Shown here: piece after piece, positions 21,008-30,504 of the stretch | Layout: the number at the start of each line of letters is the position of its first letter | Numbering within the stretch: the first letter of the stretch is position 1 | Origin: Plantactinospora sp. KBS50 | Lineage (GTDB): Bacteria; Actinomycetota; Actinomycetes; Mycobacteriales; Micromonosporaceae | Direction: 5' to 3' | Assembly: GCF_002285795.1 (NCBI RefSeq) | Contig: NZ_CP022961.1 | Span: 4,344,001 to 4,408,000 of the forward strand | Length of the DNA: 64,000 nt | Notes under the pieces: model-generated | What the model was told of the DNA's origin: nothing | The model's database searches: none | What the model saw: only the letters and a program-made list of their open reading frames with translations | Program-made: the position numbers and the translations under genes

Positions 21008-23095
21008 CTACGCGATCGGGTCGACGCTCCCTGTTGCTGCATAGCACCTGGGACAATTCTTGTCCGACCGGACATTCGCGCACGTGGCGCACCAGGGGCA
21101 GATGAAGACACGGCTGCGGGTCATGCACCGCGCAACGAGCAGGTCGGTGCCATACCACTGGTCGATGCAGTCCCCGTCGGGAGTCTTTGGCGATTCACCG
21201 GCGGTATCGAGGACCGGGTAACTGCGCGTGCAGGTTCGACAGCGACGGCTTTCCCAAGCCGCGCCGCAGCTCGTACAGGAGACGTGGAAACAGTTTTCCG
21301 CACGCGGACGCAACGCCCGTTCGGGCTGCTCGGGACGGGCGTTGCAGCGCGGGCAACGGGTCAGTTCCACGGTCCGCTCGACGGCCTGTTCGATGCCGTC
21401 CCACAGGTTCTCCAATTCGCTCTCGTTACTGCCGAGGCGGCGGAACCGGGCGGTTCCCCGCTGGATCGCCATCAGGTGCATCCGGGCGCTGACCAATTCG
21501 TGCGGTCCGGGCACTCGGGTCACGGCGATGCCGTCGGCTGCGGCAGCCAGCCAAGGGATGTCCGACACGACGTCGCCGGCCGTCGTCGCGCCGCACGGCA
21601 CCGCGTACGGGTAGCCGGCGAAGCGCGGTTGCTCCACCAGCCACCGGACCGCACGGGCGAGGCGGACGACGCTGTCGACCTCCAGCGGCGACACCGGTAT
21701 CGGCCACAACATGGCACCCGAATGATCCGGCGCCGGAGTCGCCGGCGACTCGTACACGCGCAGCCGGACTTGAACCGGCAGTTCCTGCCGCTCCTCGCGA
21801 CTGCCGGGGTAGAGGACCACGGTGGGCACGTTCGGCACCACCGTGGTCAACCGCTTCATTTCCGCCGCTACGGCGTCCCCGGTGCGGGAGGCGGTCAGGG
21901 CGTGTGGCAGCGCGACGACCCGCAGGACCGGGGCACCGTCGCGTTCGATGAGGAAGACGCCGCCGCGATCTACCCGTAGGCTCATCGCCGTCGCACGGAG
22001 CTGGTACCGCATCGGGCCGGTGGCCGCTGCAGGCTCAACGGGTGTCGCCCCCAACTCGTCGAACGCGCGGACGGCCAGTACCCAGGCGTAGCGCACGAAA
22101 CCCTCGCACCAACGCCGGGTGTGTCGTGCCGCCTCGTCGGCGGACTCGCTGTCGGCGCGGGTGGCGACCAGCCGCCGCCACAGCTCCGCGACATGCCGGT
22201 AACGTTCCTCCCCGCCGAACAGGTTGGTGGAACGCAGTGTGGTGCCGAGCGCCGCCTGCCGGTTGACGCCGCGCCAGAGCGGCGAACCGCGCAGCGCCGA
22301 GACGGCGCTGCTGAGCTGCTCCAGCTCCGCCAGTCGCAGTTGGGCTTGGGTCTTCCAGTCGGCCTGGTCGACCAGTGCGGCGACGAGTTCCCACAGGCGG
22401 AGGCTGGTCTGCCAGGGGCGTCCGCTGATGTCGTCGATGTACCGCTGGATGTCGCTGAACATGCTGCCGAGGCTGCGGATCTGCGCCATCCGGAGGCTGA
22501 GGTACCGGGAGAGCTCGGCCACGAGGCGGGCGACGACCCGGTTCTCGTACAGGTCGAGGTCGGTTTCCCGCTCGGGACTGAGCACCCGGTCCGGGCGTAC
22601 CCCGTCGGGCCGTCGTGCCGCCCAGTCCTCACTGTGTGCGGCGAGCCGGACGATCGAGCGCGTGGTGACGGTCCGCGCCCGGGCCACGGGCACCTGGCGG
22701 TCGACCGACCGGAGGCGGGCGGCCGGTCGGAAGCAGACCGCTCGCAGGTACGGCAGGTGTTCGTCGATGGCCGCCTCCAGGGACTGCCGGCTCAGCATCC
22801 GCTGGGCGTACCCGCCGTCCACCATCGGCGAGACCTCGACCAGTGCGCCGAGCGGCGCGCCGCGTCGGACGAGCCCGGCGACCCGCTCCCCGATGGCGAG
22901 CACCGCTGCCACGGTGACCGCGTCGGGCAGGGCCGCCCGCCGGCGTGACGGCGAACCGATGTCGAAGTCGACCGAGAAGACATCGGGCGCCGCGGTGTGC
23001 CGGGCGTATCGCCCGAGGGTGGCGGCCGAGGGTGGTGGGTACGCCGGGACGACCCGCCCGGTCAGCCGGTCGTAGAGCCGCTCGGTCCGCGTCAT
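21008..23095 (-). CDS. DUF2357-like protein with C-terminal zinc ribbons
   Basis: 695 residues, last gene of the six-gene operon; its ATG overlaps the preceding stop as ATGA. The central block VTTRSIVRLAAHSEDW, then ETDLDLYENRVVARLVAELSRYL, resembles DUF2357-type partners of McrB-like ATPases; this family call is tentative. A long helical middle follows. The last 115 residues (from about 580) are packed with cysteine pairs: CPRCNA, CTSCGAAWESRRCRTCTRSYP, FICPWCATC, NCPRC. These suggest two or three zinc ribbons, perhaps for nucleic-acid or protein binding. No clear PD-(D/E)XK triad was found by eye. Pairing directly behind an McrB-like ATPase suggests it takes the place of McrC in a ring complex. 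Function unknown. Confidence 0.6.
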   Translation of the reverse strand: MTRTERLYDRLTGRVVPAYPPPSAATLGRYARHTAAPDVFSVDFDIGSPSRRRAALPDAVTVAAVLAIGERVAGLVRRGAPLGALVEVSPMVDGGYAQRMLSRQSLEAAIDEHLPYLRAVCFRPAARLRSVDRQVPVARARTVTTRSIVRLAAHSEDWAARRPDGVRPDRVLSPERETDLDLYENRVVARLVAELSRYLSLRMAQIRSLGSMFSDIQRYIDDISGRPWQTSLRLWELVAALVDQADWKTQAQLRLAELEQLSSAVSALRGSPLWRGVNRQAALGTTLRSTNLFGGEERYRHVAELWRRLVATRADSESADEAARHTRRWCEGFVRYAWVLAVRAFDELGATPVEPAAATGPMRYQLRATAMSLRVDRGGVFLIERDGAPVLRVVALPHALTASRTGDAVAAEMKRLTTVVPNVPTVVLYPGSREERQELPVQVRLRVYESPATPAPDHSGAMLWPIPVSPLEVDSVVRLARAVRWLVEQPRFAGYPYAVPCGATTAGDVVSDIPWLAAAADGIAVTRVPGPHELVSARMHLMAIQRGTARFRRLGSNESELENLWDGIEQAVERTVELTRCPRCNARPEQPERALRPRAENCFHVSCTSCGAAWESRRCRTCTRSYPVLDTAGESPKTPDGDCIDQWYGTDLLVARCMTRSRVFICPWCATCANVRSDKNCPRCYAATGSVDPIA

Positions 23096-25434
23096 CACTG
23101 GTGGCCGAGGTCGCGGACGAGGTCGTCCAGAGCCGCCAGGGACCGGCGCGGCTGGCCGTCGCACGCCTCGTCCCCCAGCTTCGGCCAGCTCGCGGCGAGC
23201 TCGTCGCGCAGCCGTCGGAGTTGGTCGACCCGGATTTCGTACCGCCCCCGGAGCTTCCGCAGGATCTTCGTGGCGACCAGGTGGTCCGTCGCCTCGGTGA
23301 GCGACCCACCCGCAGCCAGGACCACCGGCACGTACCGGTCGACGTGCTGGTAGAGCCGGCTGCCCCAGGAGACGCGGAAGTCGGTCGCCATCCGCTCGGC
23401 CAGCACGGTGGCGAGGAACTGCCGCGTCCGGTCGGCGGAGGCTCGACGGGCGGCCGCCGCCGCGTCGAACGCCTGCGACAGCGCCGCGAAACTCAACCGC
23501 GGCAACGGGTCCTGCGGATCGACGTCGAACGGCTGCGGGCTCGCCGGCAGCTCGACGACGTGGGCCCGGTCGTACGTCTTGTCCGCGAACGAGACGGTGG
23601 TCTCGTCGTGGTTGGCCGTCCCGACGAAGAACACCGAGCGCGGCACCGGCAGCAGCCGGCCCTCCCGCAACAGGCGGGGAGCCGGGGTCACCCCTGCGCT
23701 CATCAGCACCAGGTCCGGCGTGGCGTCCCGGCTGGCCCTGCGTTCCAGCGCGGAGAGCACGTCGTTGAAGTACTGCTCCGGGTGGGACAGGTTCATCTCG
23801 TCGAGCACGATGAAGAACGGCTGGGCGGCGAACTGCGGGCACTGCGCCTGGTAGAGCGCCTTGGTGAACTCCGACTCGTAGAAGCGGCGCTCAAACGCGT
23901 TGTAGTAGCCCATCAGGTCCTGCGGGGTACGCCAGTCGGCGCCCACCGAGACGACCGCCGAGGTGGCCCCGATCGCCTCGGCGAAACGCTGCGGCAGCTG
24001 CGTCTTGCCGATGCCGCTGATGCCCTGCAACAGGTGGAGCTGCGAGGTGGCGAGGCCGCCGAGGAACGACCGCAGGTCGGCCTCCTCGTAGAAGAGGCCG
24101 TGCTGCTGGCGGATCAACGCCCGCACCCGCCGCACCAGATCGGGCAGCGCCGGGACGGCGTCGCCGAGGTCGGCGGGTGCCACCGGGTATCGGCTGTCCA
24201 TGTCCGTGCACGTGGGCAGCGGGGAGGCGCCCTCCCGACGCTCCACCAGCTCGTGCCAGTCGCGCTTCTGGTCCTCCACAATGTCGCGGTAGGCCCGGTT
24301 CTCCGCCTCCAGCGCCTCCTTGACGACGGCGAGGCGCTCCAGTGACGTCGCGGTGATCTCGTGTGCGGAGAGCTGGCGTTGGAGCCGTTCGTTCTCCGCG
24401 GCGTACGTGGCGCAGCGCTCTCGCAGCCGCCGCGCCTCCTCCTCGACGGCGGCGAGCCGCAGATCGGTCTCGGCCGGGGCGGCAGTCAGGCGCAGCCGAC
24501 GCAGCTCCTCGCTCTCCGCTCGCAGTCGGTCCAGCTCCTCCCGCACCTCCTGCGGGTCGCGGTCCTCCAACGCCCGCCGCAACCGCTCGTACTCGGCGAG
24601 CCGTTCGCTCTGCCGGTCGGCGTCGGAGCGGGCGGCGCCGTAGAGCCGGCGCAGATGGTCGGACTGCAACCGCACCTCCTCGGTGGCCGCAGCGACGGAG
24701 AGCGTCGTCCGCTCCTCGTACATCTCCTTGGCGTCCTGCAGGTCCTCCTCCCGGATTCGCAGCTCGTTGTCCCAGCGGCGCAGGCGGTGCCGTTCCTCGG
24801 CGAGGGTCGCCCGGTCAGTGTCAAGGGAGTCGCGTTCGGCGGCCAGCTCCTCGCGGATCCGCACCCGCTGGCGGGCCAGTTCCTCGTCGAACTCGTGGCG
24901 GGTGGCCTCGAACCGGTCCCGCGCCGCGCTCAGTTCGGCGCGGGCCGACGCGACGATCTCCTCCTTCTCGCGGTCCTGCCTCGCGGCGAACGCCATCTCG
25001 CGGTCGAGCAGGTCCCGGTCGCGCGCGTCGATCGCGGAGGCCCGGGCAGCGAGTTCTTCCCGCGCGCTGGCCAGGCGGGCCTCCTCCGCATCGAGGTCGC
25101 CGCGCCCCACGGCGAGCGCCGCGGCGCCGCGCTCGATCTCCGCCGCCCGCGCGTCCAGCTCCCGGGTACGCCGCTCGATCCCGGCCAGGGCGTCCTGGTA
25201 CGCCTGCCGTACCCGGGTGGCCTGCTGCCACAGGTCCACCAGGTCGCCGGGGCCGGGCGTCGCCGCGACCGGCTGCGGGGCGGGCAGGCTGTCGGCGCCC
25301 AGCTCGGCCTCGGCCGTCGCCGCCCCCGCCGTGATCGTCTCCGACAGCGGCGGCTGCGGGTGGGCCGTGGGCGCCGGCCGGGGCGCCGGCGGCCGCTTCA
25401 TTGCCCTCTTGTTCCTGGCTGCCCCTCTTGCCAT
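23095..25434 (-). CDS. Coiled-coil McrB-like AAA+ ATPase
   Basis: 779 residues. A Pro/Ala-rich disordered start (1-60) is followed by roughly 330 residues of uninterrupted charged heptads (about 70-410, rich in E, R, A and L), a long coiled coil. The C-terminal AAA+ domain has Walker A LQGISGIGKTQLPQRFA (about 470), DWRTPQDLMGYYNAF, Walker B FFIVLDEMNLSHPEQYF (about 540) and the sensor region VFFVGTANHDETT (about 603), all typical of the McrB/MoxR-like group. It is ATGA-coupled to both neighbours. The coiled coil could act as a lever, a tether or an oligomerisation stalk linking the ATPase ring to the kinase, vWA and helicase proteins; this is inference. Distinct from the McrB-like protein at 15644-17899. 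Confidence 0.7.
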   Translation of the reverse strand: MARGAARNKRAMKRPPAPRPAPTAHPQPPLSETITAGAATAEAELGADSLPAPQPVAATPGPGDLVDLWQQATRVRQAYQDALAGIERRTRELDARAAEIERGAAALAVGRGDLDAEEARLASAREELAARASAIDARDRDLLDREMAFAARQDREKEEIVASARAELSAARDRFEATRHEFDEELARQRVRIREELAAERDSLDTDRATLAEERHRLRRWDNELRIREEDLQDAKEMYEERTTLSVAAATEEVRLQSDHLRRLYGAARSDADRQSERLAEYERLRRALEDRDPQEVREELDRLRAESEELRRLRLTAAPAETDLRLAAVEEEARRLRERCATYAAENERLQRQLSAHEITATSLERLAVVKEALEAENRAYRDIVEDQKRDWHELVERREGASPLPTCTDMDSRYPVAPADLGDAVPALPDLVRRVRALIRQQHGLFYEEADLRSFLGGLATSQLHLLQGISGIGKTQLPQRFAEAIGATSAVVSVGADWRTPQDLMGYYNAFERRFYESEFTKALYQAQCPQFAAQPFFIVLDEMNLSHPEQYFNDVLSALERRASRDATPDLVLMSAGVTPAPRLLREGRLLPVPRSVFFVGTANHDETTVSFADKTYDRAHVVELPASPQPFDVDPQDPLPRLSFAALSQAFDAAAAARRASADRTRQFLATVLAERMATDFRVSWGSRLYQHVDRYVPVVLAAGGSLTEATDHLVATKILRKLRGRYEIRVDQLRRLRDELAASWPKLGDEACDGQPRRSLAALDDLVRDLGHQ

Positions 25435-27014
25435 CAGAGGTGGGTCCTTTCGGTACGGGGTTCGGGCAGGGTCAGCAGCGCCCGGGTGGCGGCTGCGGCG
25501 CTCGCCCGGCACCACTGGGCGTCCTGCGGATTGGCGGCGTCCCGCCCGGCGTGCGCGGCGCGGTTGCGCAGAGCGTTCAGCGTGGTCAGGGTGACCGGCA
25601 GGTCGGGCTGCTCGGCGGCCATGGCGCGCAGCGGATGGTCGGCGTGCTCCTGCGCCGCCAGCAGCGACAGGGCGCACAACGCCTTGAGGTAGCTGTGGCC
25701 CTGACCCTGGTACGTCTTCGTCAACTCGTTCTCGGTGACCCCGGAGTAGAGCCCGGTCACCTGGTGGAAGCCGATCCGCTGGGCGGCCTCCTCCAGCATC
25801 GCCCGACGCAACGACCTGTTGCGGCGGAAGGACTCGAACGTCTCCGGGCTCACCGGGTACGCCACGAGCATCCGGCGGAACAGCACCTCGTACATCCGCA
25901 GGGTGGTGTGCGCGACCCGTTCGAGGTCCTCGTCGCGGTCCCCCGACTGGGCGGCCAGTTCGAGTTCGAGCATCAGGTCGAAGGCGTCCCGGTCACCGCG
26001 TACCGCCGGCCCGAACTCGTGGGCCAGGCGGCGCTCCAGCAGGTCCCGCAACTCCGCGCCCGCCTGCCGGTACTGGTCGCGGGCGACCACCAGCTCGGCC
26101 GCGGCCCGGCGGTCTATCTCCGTGTCGAGCAGGCCGTCGTCGCGACCGAAGCGGTAGATCAGCGACTGGAAGAAGTCGCTCGGACCCAGCCCGAACGGGT
26201 CCAGGGCGGTCCACGCCTCGGCGGTCTCGGCGCCGCCGTCCGACGGCACCACCAGGAACCCGGCGAGGAACACCGGCTCCGGATCGGCGAGGAAGGCGAT
26301 GCGGTCGAGCTGGGGGGCCAGGTCCGCCCGGGCTGCGGCGCCCTGCGGACCGGCGATGTCACCGGGGGCGGCAGCCGGGGCAAGGCCCTGGTCCCGCTCG
26401 AACTGGCGTACCTGGAACACCCGCCGTGCGGCCCGGTCGGCGCTGGCGGCCTCCACCACCCGGGCCGCGCCCGGACGCTGAGGCCCCCGGGTGGGCGGCG
26501 CTGTCCGGTGTGCCACCGTCCGGTCGGACCGGCCGGCGGTGCCCAGCTCCAGTTCGGCGCCCACCGGGGTGAACCGCAGCACGTACGCCTCGCGGAGCTG
26601 ATCGGCGGTGCGCGGCCACAGCTCGCCGGTGAACGGGTCCTCGAAGACGTGGCAGACCTGCCATTCGGTCAGCTGCGCCGAGGTGCCGGTCCGCAGCGCC
26701 TCCCGCCCCCGGTCGGTCAGCTCGTGCCGGCCGTCGAGGTGTCCGCTGCGCACCGACCGGTCGAGGATGTGGCCGCACAGCCGGGCGTCGAGTTCGACGA
26801 TTTCGCCGATCCGGTCGAGCTGGCGAATGCCGGCCTGGCAGAGCGCCAGCGTCACCCGTTCGAAGAGGTCCAGGTTGCGCCGCTCGAGAACCGGTGCGGT
26901 GACCCGGTAGGCCCACGCCGGCCAGAGCAGGCAGATCCGCCCGTCCCCGGCCGGCGGCCTGCGGTCGTACATCAGGATCCGGGCCCGTGACCAGTCAAGC
27001 GACGAGGTGACCAT
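25434..27014 (-). CDS. Winged-helix-like protein with HEPN-like C-terminus
   Basis: 526 residues, not recognised as a named family. The N-terminal part (about 40-125) reads as a winged-helix region (LFERVTLALCQAGI, ELDARLCGHILDRS, ELTDRGREAL), followed by WQVCHVFEDPFTGELWPR. The helical C-terminal region ends with TTLNALRNRAAHAGRDA, where R-N-R-A-A-H at about residues 482-487 fits the R-x4-6-H motif of HEPN ribonucleases. The motif is followed by the short helix common to that fold. If catalytic, it could be the RNA-cleaving effector; HEPN domains without activity also exist. The ATG at 27014 lies inside the 3' end of the helicase gene (20-base overlap), and its stop overlaps the next start by ATGA. 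Confidence 0.5.
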   Translation of the reverse strand: MVTSSLDWSRARILMYDRRPPAGDGRICLLWPAWAYRVTAPVLERRNLDLFERVTLALCQAGIRQLDRIGEIVELDARLCGHILDRSVRSGHLDGRHELTDRGREALRTGTSAQLTEWQVCHVFEDPFTGELWPRTADQLREAYVLRFTPVGAELELGTAGRSDRTVAHRTAPPTRGPQRPGAARVVEAASADRAARRVFQVRQFERDQGLAPAAAPGDIAGPQGAAARADLAPQLDRIAFLADPEPVFLAGFLVVPSDGGAETAEAWTALDPFGLGPSDFFQSLIYRFGRDDGLLDTEIDRRAAAELVVARDQYRQAGAELRDLLERRLAHEFGPAVRGDRDAFDLMLELELAAQSGDRDEDLERVAHTTLRMYEVLFRRMLVAYPVSPETFESFRRNRSLRRAMLEEAAQRIGFHQVTGLYSGVTENELTKTYQGQGHSYLKALCALSLLAAQEHADHPLRAMAAEQPDLPVTLTTLNALRNRAAHAGRDAANPQDAQWCRASAAAATRALLTLPEPRTERTHL

Positions 27015-30000
27015 GTGGCGCACCTTTCCGGCACAGTTCGAGGAAGTCGGTCAGCGGTGCGACGCCGGGCGGCGCGTGACCTGCCCGGAACATCGCGGTG
27101 GCGCCGACCGTGACGAGCAACCGCTTCTGCCGGCTCATCGCCACGCACAACCGGTTGCGCAGGGTGATGTGACCGTAGTGACGGGCGACCCAGCGGCCGT
27201 AGTCCTGGCCGGTGGGCGGCGGCGGGGTGTCGCGCGGGGGCGCGCACCGGGTGGTCGACAGCAGGACGACATCGAACTCCTTGCCCTGGAAGGCGTCCAC
27301 AGTGCCGACCATGAGTCGGTCCAACCGCCGCCCGGCGCTGTCGAAGCGCAGCCGGTCGATCATCTCGTAGGACCCGCCGTTGCGGGTCAACAACTTGCGC
27401 GCGACGAGTTGCCGGCAGATCTCCTCCACCTGTGCGCGGTAGAACGTGATCACCCCGATGGTGAGGTCCGGCGCCTCGTCGAGCAGCCGGGCGACCTCGT
27501 CGGCCAGGACCGCCGCCTCGGCCGGCCGGGACCTGCTCCGATCGCCATACTCGGGGCCGGCCTGCGGCGGCACGTCCAGCCAGGCGGCGACCGCGCTCCC
27601 GTACCGGGTGAGCCCGTGCGCGAACGCGTCATCCGGTCGGATCGAACCCAGCGTCCCGTCGTAGAAGTTGCGGCTGACGAACTCACCGAGCACCCGGTGC
27701 ATCCGGAACTGGGTGTCCAGGGTCACCACCCGCGGCACCGGCACTCCCGGCCGGTCCAGGCTCTCGAACAGCCGCTGGAACAGGCTCTCCGACAGCAGCT
27801 TGCGCATGTCCGGCTCGAACTCGCGTTCCACGTCCGGTTCGAGCATCTGGGGAAGCTGGTTGTGGTCGCCGACGAGCACGATACGACGACTGGCGTGAAT
27901 CAGCGGGATCATCAGGTCGAGCGGGTTGGCCCGGGCCGCCTCGTCGACGATCACAGTGTCGAACACCACCTCGTCCACGCGGGACTGCCCCTTGGCGTCG
28001 GCCATGCTGGGCGAGGCCACCTGCTGGCAGGTCGCCGCGTACGAGGCGGTGTACTCGCGCAACGTCCACTGCACGGCGGCCGGGTCACCGTCGAGCGCCT
28101 CCCGGTACTCGAGGAGGGCCAGCGCCACCCCGTCGCCGGGTGACTCGGCCACCCGGTCGGCCAGGCTGTCCACCACGTCCTCGAGCAGCCGGCGCAGGTC
28201 GGGGTCGACGGCGGGATCCGGGTTCGGGCCGACCGGCCGGGCCAGCAGCTCCAGCAGGGCGGCGCGCGCCGGCGTCAGTTCGGCGAGGAACGGCGGCGGC
28301 TCGTCTCCGCGCCACTGCGCCGCCCTGGTTAGCAGGTCCAGCACCTCGGCCGGCACGTCCGCGCCGTCGAGCGCGCTGATCCGTCGTAGCGCCTTCGCGG
28401 CCGCCGCCGGCCCGTCGTCACCGAACGACTCACCGGTCATCCGGATCCCGCGAACCGCGCGAACCGCCAGTTCCTCGGCGTCCGAGGCGAACACGACGAT
28501 CGGGCGCGGCGGCGCGCCCAGCCGATCCCGGATCCGATCGGCGAGCCGGCCGGGCACCAGATCGCCGGTGGTCTCCAGCAGCTCATGCAACATGACGGCC
28601 GTTCCGGCCGGGTCGGTGGGCGCCAGCAGGTAACCGGCGGCGAGCGCCGCGGCACGCCGTAGGGCGACCACGCCTCGGCCCTGAGCGCTCTGCCGGAGGC
28701 GTTCGTCCAGCGCGGCCACCGTCTCGGCCTGCCACCTGTCGACCTGGACGGTGGTGCCGCGTCCGGTCCGGTCGACCTTGTTGGCCGGCAGACCGAACAC
28801 CGTCGACCGCTCCACCAGTTCGTCCACCGCGGCATGCTGGTAGCTGGTCAGCAACATCGACCCACGCAACCGGGCGTACCCATGGCCGGCCTCGGCGAGC
28901 CGCGTCTGCAGGGCCGCGATCACCTGCGTCTTACCGGTGCCGGGCGGGCCCTGGATGATCGCGATGTCCGGCGTGTTCAGCGCGACGTCGAGCGCCCGAC
29001 GTTGTGCCCGGGTGGGCTCGCCGCCCCGGAAGACCTGCCACGCGGCCACGGACTCCGGCGCAATCCGCCGCTCCGGCAGGGGCGACGACACCGGGTCGCC
29101 CTCCAGCAGCGCGAGGAGGTTGGGGATGCGGGTTTGCGCCTTGAGCACCCGACCGAACGCCTCCCTGCGGCGCAGCAGCCGACGCCGGTCGCCACGGAAG
29201 GACAGGTACAGGAATCCGGCGGGGGGCGGCTGGGGCCCGGCCTGTCCGACCGGACCGGGGCGCGGGGTGGGACGCACATCGATCGTGGCCGCCGCGGCGT
29301 TGACCGCGACCACCTCGCCCGCGAACGCCTCGCTCGCCAGTTCGTCGTCGAGCAGCCCCCACGCCTGGTCGTCCGCGGCCGGATCGCGCAGGAGCGCCGG
29401 CGGCAACGCGCTGGCCGCCTCCAGTTCGAGCGGCGTGTCGTGCTGCTCGTCCGCCCGGTCGAGCAGGGAGAAACGGCTGGCATCCGATCCGGTCGGGACC
29501 GTGACGAGAAACCGCAGGACGCCGTCGTTCTGCCGGCGGACGGTGTCGTACTTCAGGTAGCCGGCGTCCCGCACGCTGCGGTGCGTCCACCATGCCTCCT
29601 TGCGGTTGTACGAGTTCCACATGGCCAGGAAGCCCTCGCCGGAGGCGAGCTTGCCCAGCTGGCGCTTCATCTCCTCCCGCAGGCGGGTGGCCTGGGACTC
29701 GTCGGTGAAGGTGACGGTGCGGTGGATCAGCGCCAGCGGCCCCTGGGTCCCGTCGTGGCCACGTAGCACCACCCGACTCAGCAACGCCTTATCGCCGACC
29801 GTCCGTACGTCGACCGCCACCCCGCGACCGTGGATGCGGAACGCGACCGGTTCGTCGGTGCTGTGTCGCGGGCCTGCGGAGATGACCAACCGGCCCGGCG
29901 CGTCGGGCGCGGAGCCGGGCAGCGGCGGCAGCACGAGCCGTTCGGTCAGCCAGTTCAGCGCCCACTCCGGGGGGCGGCGTTCGGCCCGGTCACCGGCCGC

Positions 30001-30504
30001 GCGGTGGATCCGGGTGAACTCCTTGTCCGCGACGCCAATCGCCAGCGGGGTCCCGGCCGGCCCCTTCTCGTAGAGATGGATGTTGAGGTCGAGGCGGGGC
30101 CAGGGGGAGCCAACCTGGGCTGGATCGAGGTAGAGAACCATCGCCACCCGGGCCTGCCCGTGGGTGAGCAACCGTTGCAGCGTACGGTCGTCGTCCGGGG
30201 TGGCGCCGGTGGCCATCGCCCGCTTGCCGGCGATTTCCACGACCACACTGCCGGACGGGCTGCGGCCCAAGACCGCCTCGGTCTCGTCGACCGTCACCTC
30301 GGGTAGGTCGCTCGACATTTGCCAGCGCAGCGAGACCAGGGTCGCCGCGCCGGGCAACGGAGCGAGCCGTCCCTGCCGGGGCCGATAGTTCTGACCGCTG
30401 GCCTGGTCGCCACCGCCGCCGCGGCCGCTGGCACCGGGCCGGCCCGCGCCGGACCGACGCGGCTGAGGGCGGCCCCGACCGCCGTCGAGCGTTGGTGAAC
30501 TCAT
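26995..30504 (-). CDS. UPF1/Dna2-like SF1 helicase
   Basis: 1169 residues. About 500 residues of poorly conserved, partly disordered and beta-rich sequence precede a superfamily 1B helicase core: Walker A IIQGPPGTGKTQVIAAL (about 518), motif II VIVDEAARANPLDLMIP (about 851), motif III LVGDHNQLPQML (876), motif IV TLDTQFRMH (931), FQGKEFDVVLLSTTR, and motif VI NRLCVAMSRQKRLLVTVG (about 1121). The core is split by a long helical insertion (about 570-830). The ATG at 30504 overlaps the kinase stop as ATGA. The first 60 residues are Gly/Arg-rich. The expected activity is 5'-3' unwinding of DNA or RNA; no nuclease domain is fused. Confidence 0.82.
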   Translation of the reverse strand: MSSPTLDGGRGRPQPRRSGAGRPGASGRGGGGDQASGQNYRPRQGRLAPLPGAATLVSLRWQMSSDLPEVTVDETEAVLGRSPSGSVVVEIAGKRAMATGATPDDDRTLQRLLTHGQARVAMVLYLDPAQVGSPWPRLDLNIHLYEKGPAGTPLAIGVADKEFTRIHRAAGDRAERRPPEWALNWLTERLVLPPLPGSAPDAPGRLVISAGPRHSTDEPVAFRIHGRGVAVDVRTVGDKALLSRVVLRGHDGTQGPLALIHRTVTFTDESQATRLREEMKRQLGKLASGEGFLAMWNSYNRKEAWWTHRSVRDAGYLKYDTVRRQNDGVLRFLVTVPTGSDASRFSLLDRADEQHDTPLELEAASALPPALLRDPAADDQAWGLLDDELASEAFAGEVVAVNAAAATIDVRPTPRPGPVGQAGPQPPPAGFLYLSFRGDRRRLLRRREAFGRVLKAQTRIPNLLALLEGDPVSSPLPERRIAPESVAAWQVFRGGEPTRAQRRALDVALNTPDIAIIQGPPGTGKTQVIAALQTRLAEAGHGYARLRGSMLLTSYQHAAVDELVERSTVFGLPANKVDRTGRGTTVQVDRWQAETVAALDERLRQSAQGRGVVALRRAAALAAGYLLAPTDPAGTAVMLHELLETTGDLVPGRLADRIRDRLGAPPRPIVVFASDAEELAVRAVRGIRMTGESFGDDGPAAAAKALRRISALDGADVPAEVLDLLTRAAQWRGDEPPPFLAELTPARAALLELLARPVGPNPDPAVDPDLRRLLEDVVDSLADRVAESPGDGVALALLEYREALDGDPAAVQWTLREYTASYAATCQQVASPSMADAKGQSRVDEVVFDTVIVDEAARANPLDLMIPLIHASRRIVLVGDHNQLPQMLEPDVEREFEPDMRKLLSESLFQRLFESLDRPGVPVPRVVTLDTQFRMHRVLGEFVSRNFYDGTLGSIRPDDAFAHGLTRYGSAVAAWLDVPPQAGPEYGDRSRSRPAEAAVLADEVARLLDEAPDLTIGVITFYRAQVEEICRQLVARKLLTRNGGSYEMIDRLRFDSAGRRLDRLMVGTVDAFQGKEFDVVLLSTTRCAPPRDTPPPPTGQDYGRWVARHYGHITLRNRLCVAMSRQKRLLVTVGATAMFRAGHAPPGVAPLTDFLELCRKGAPHGHLVA

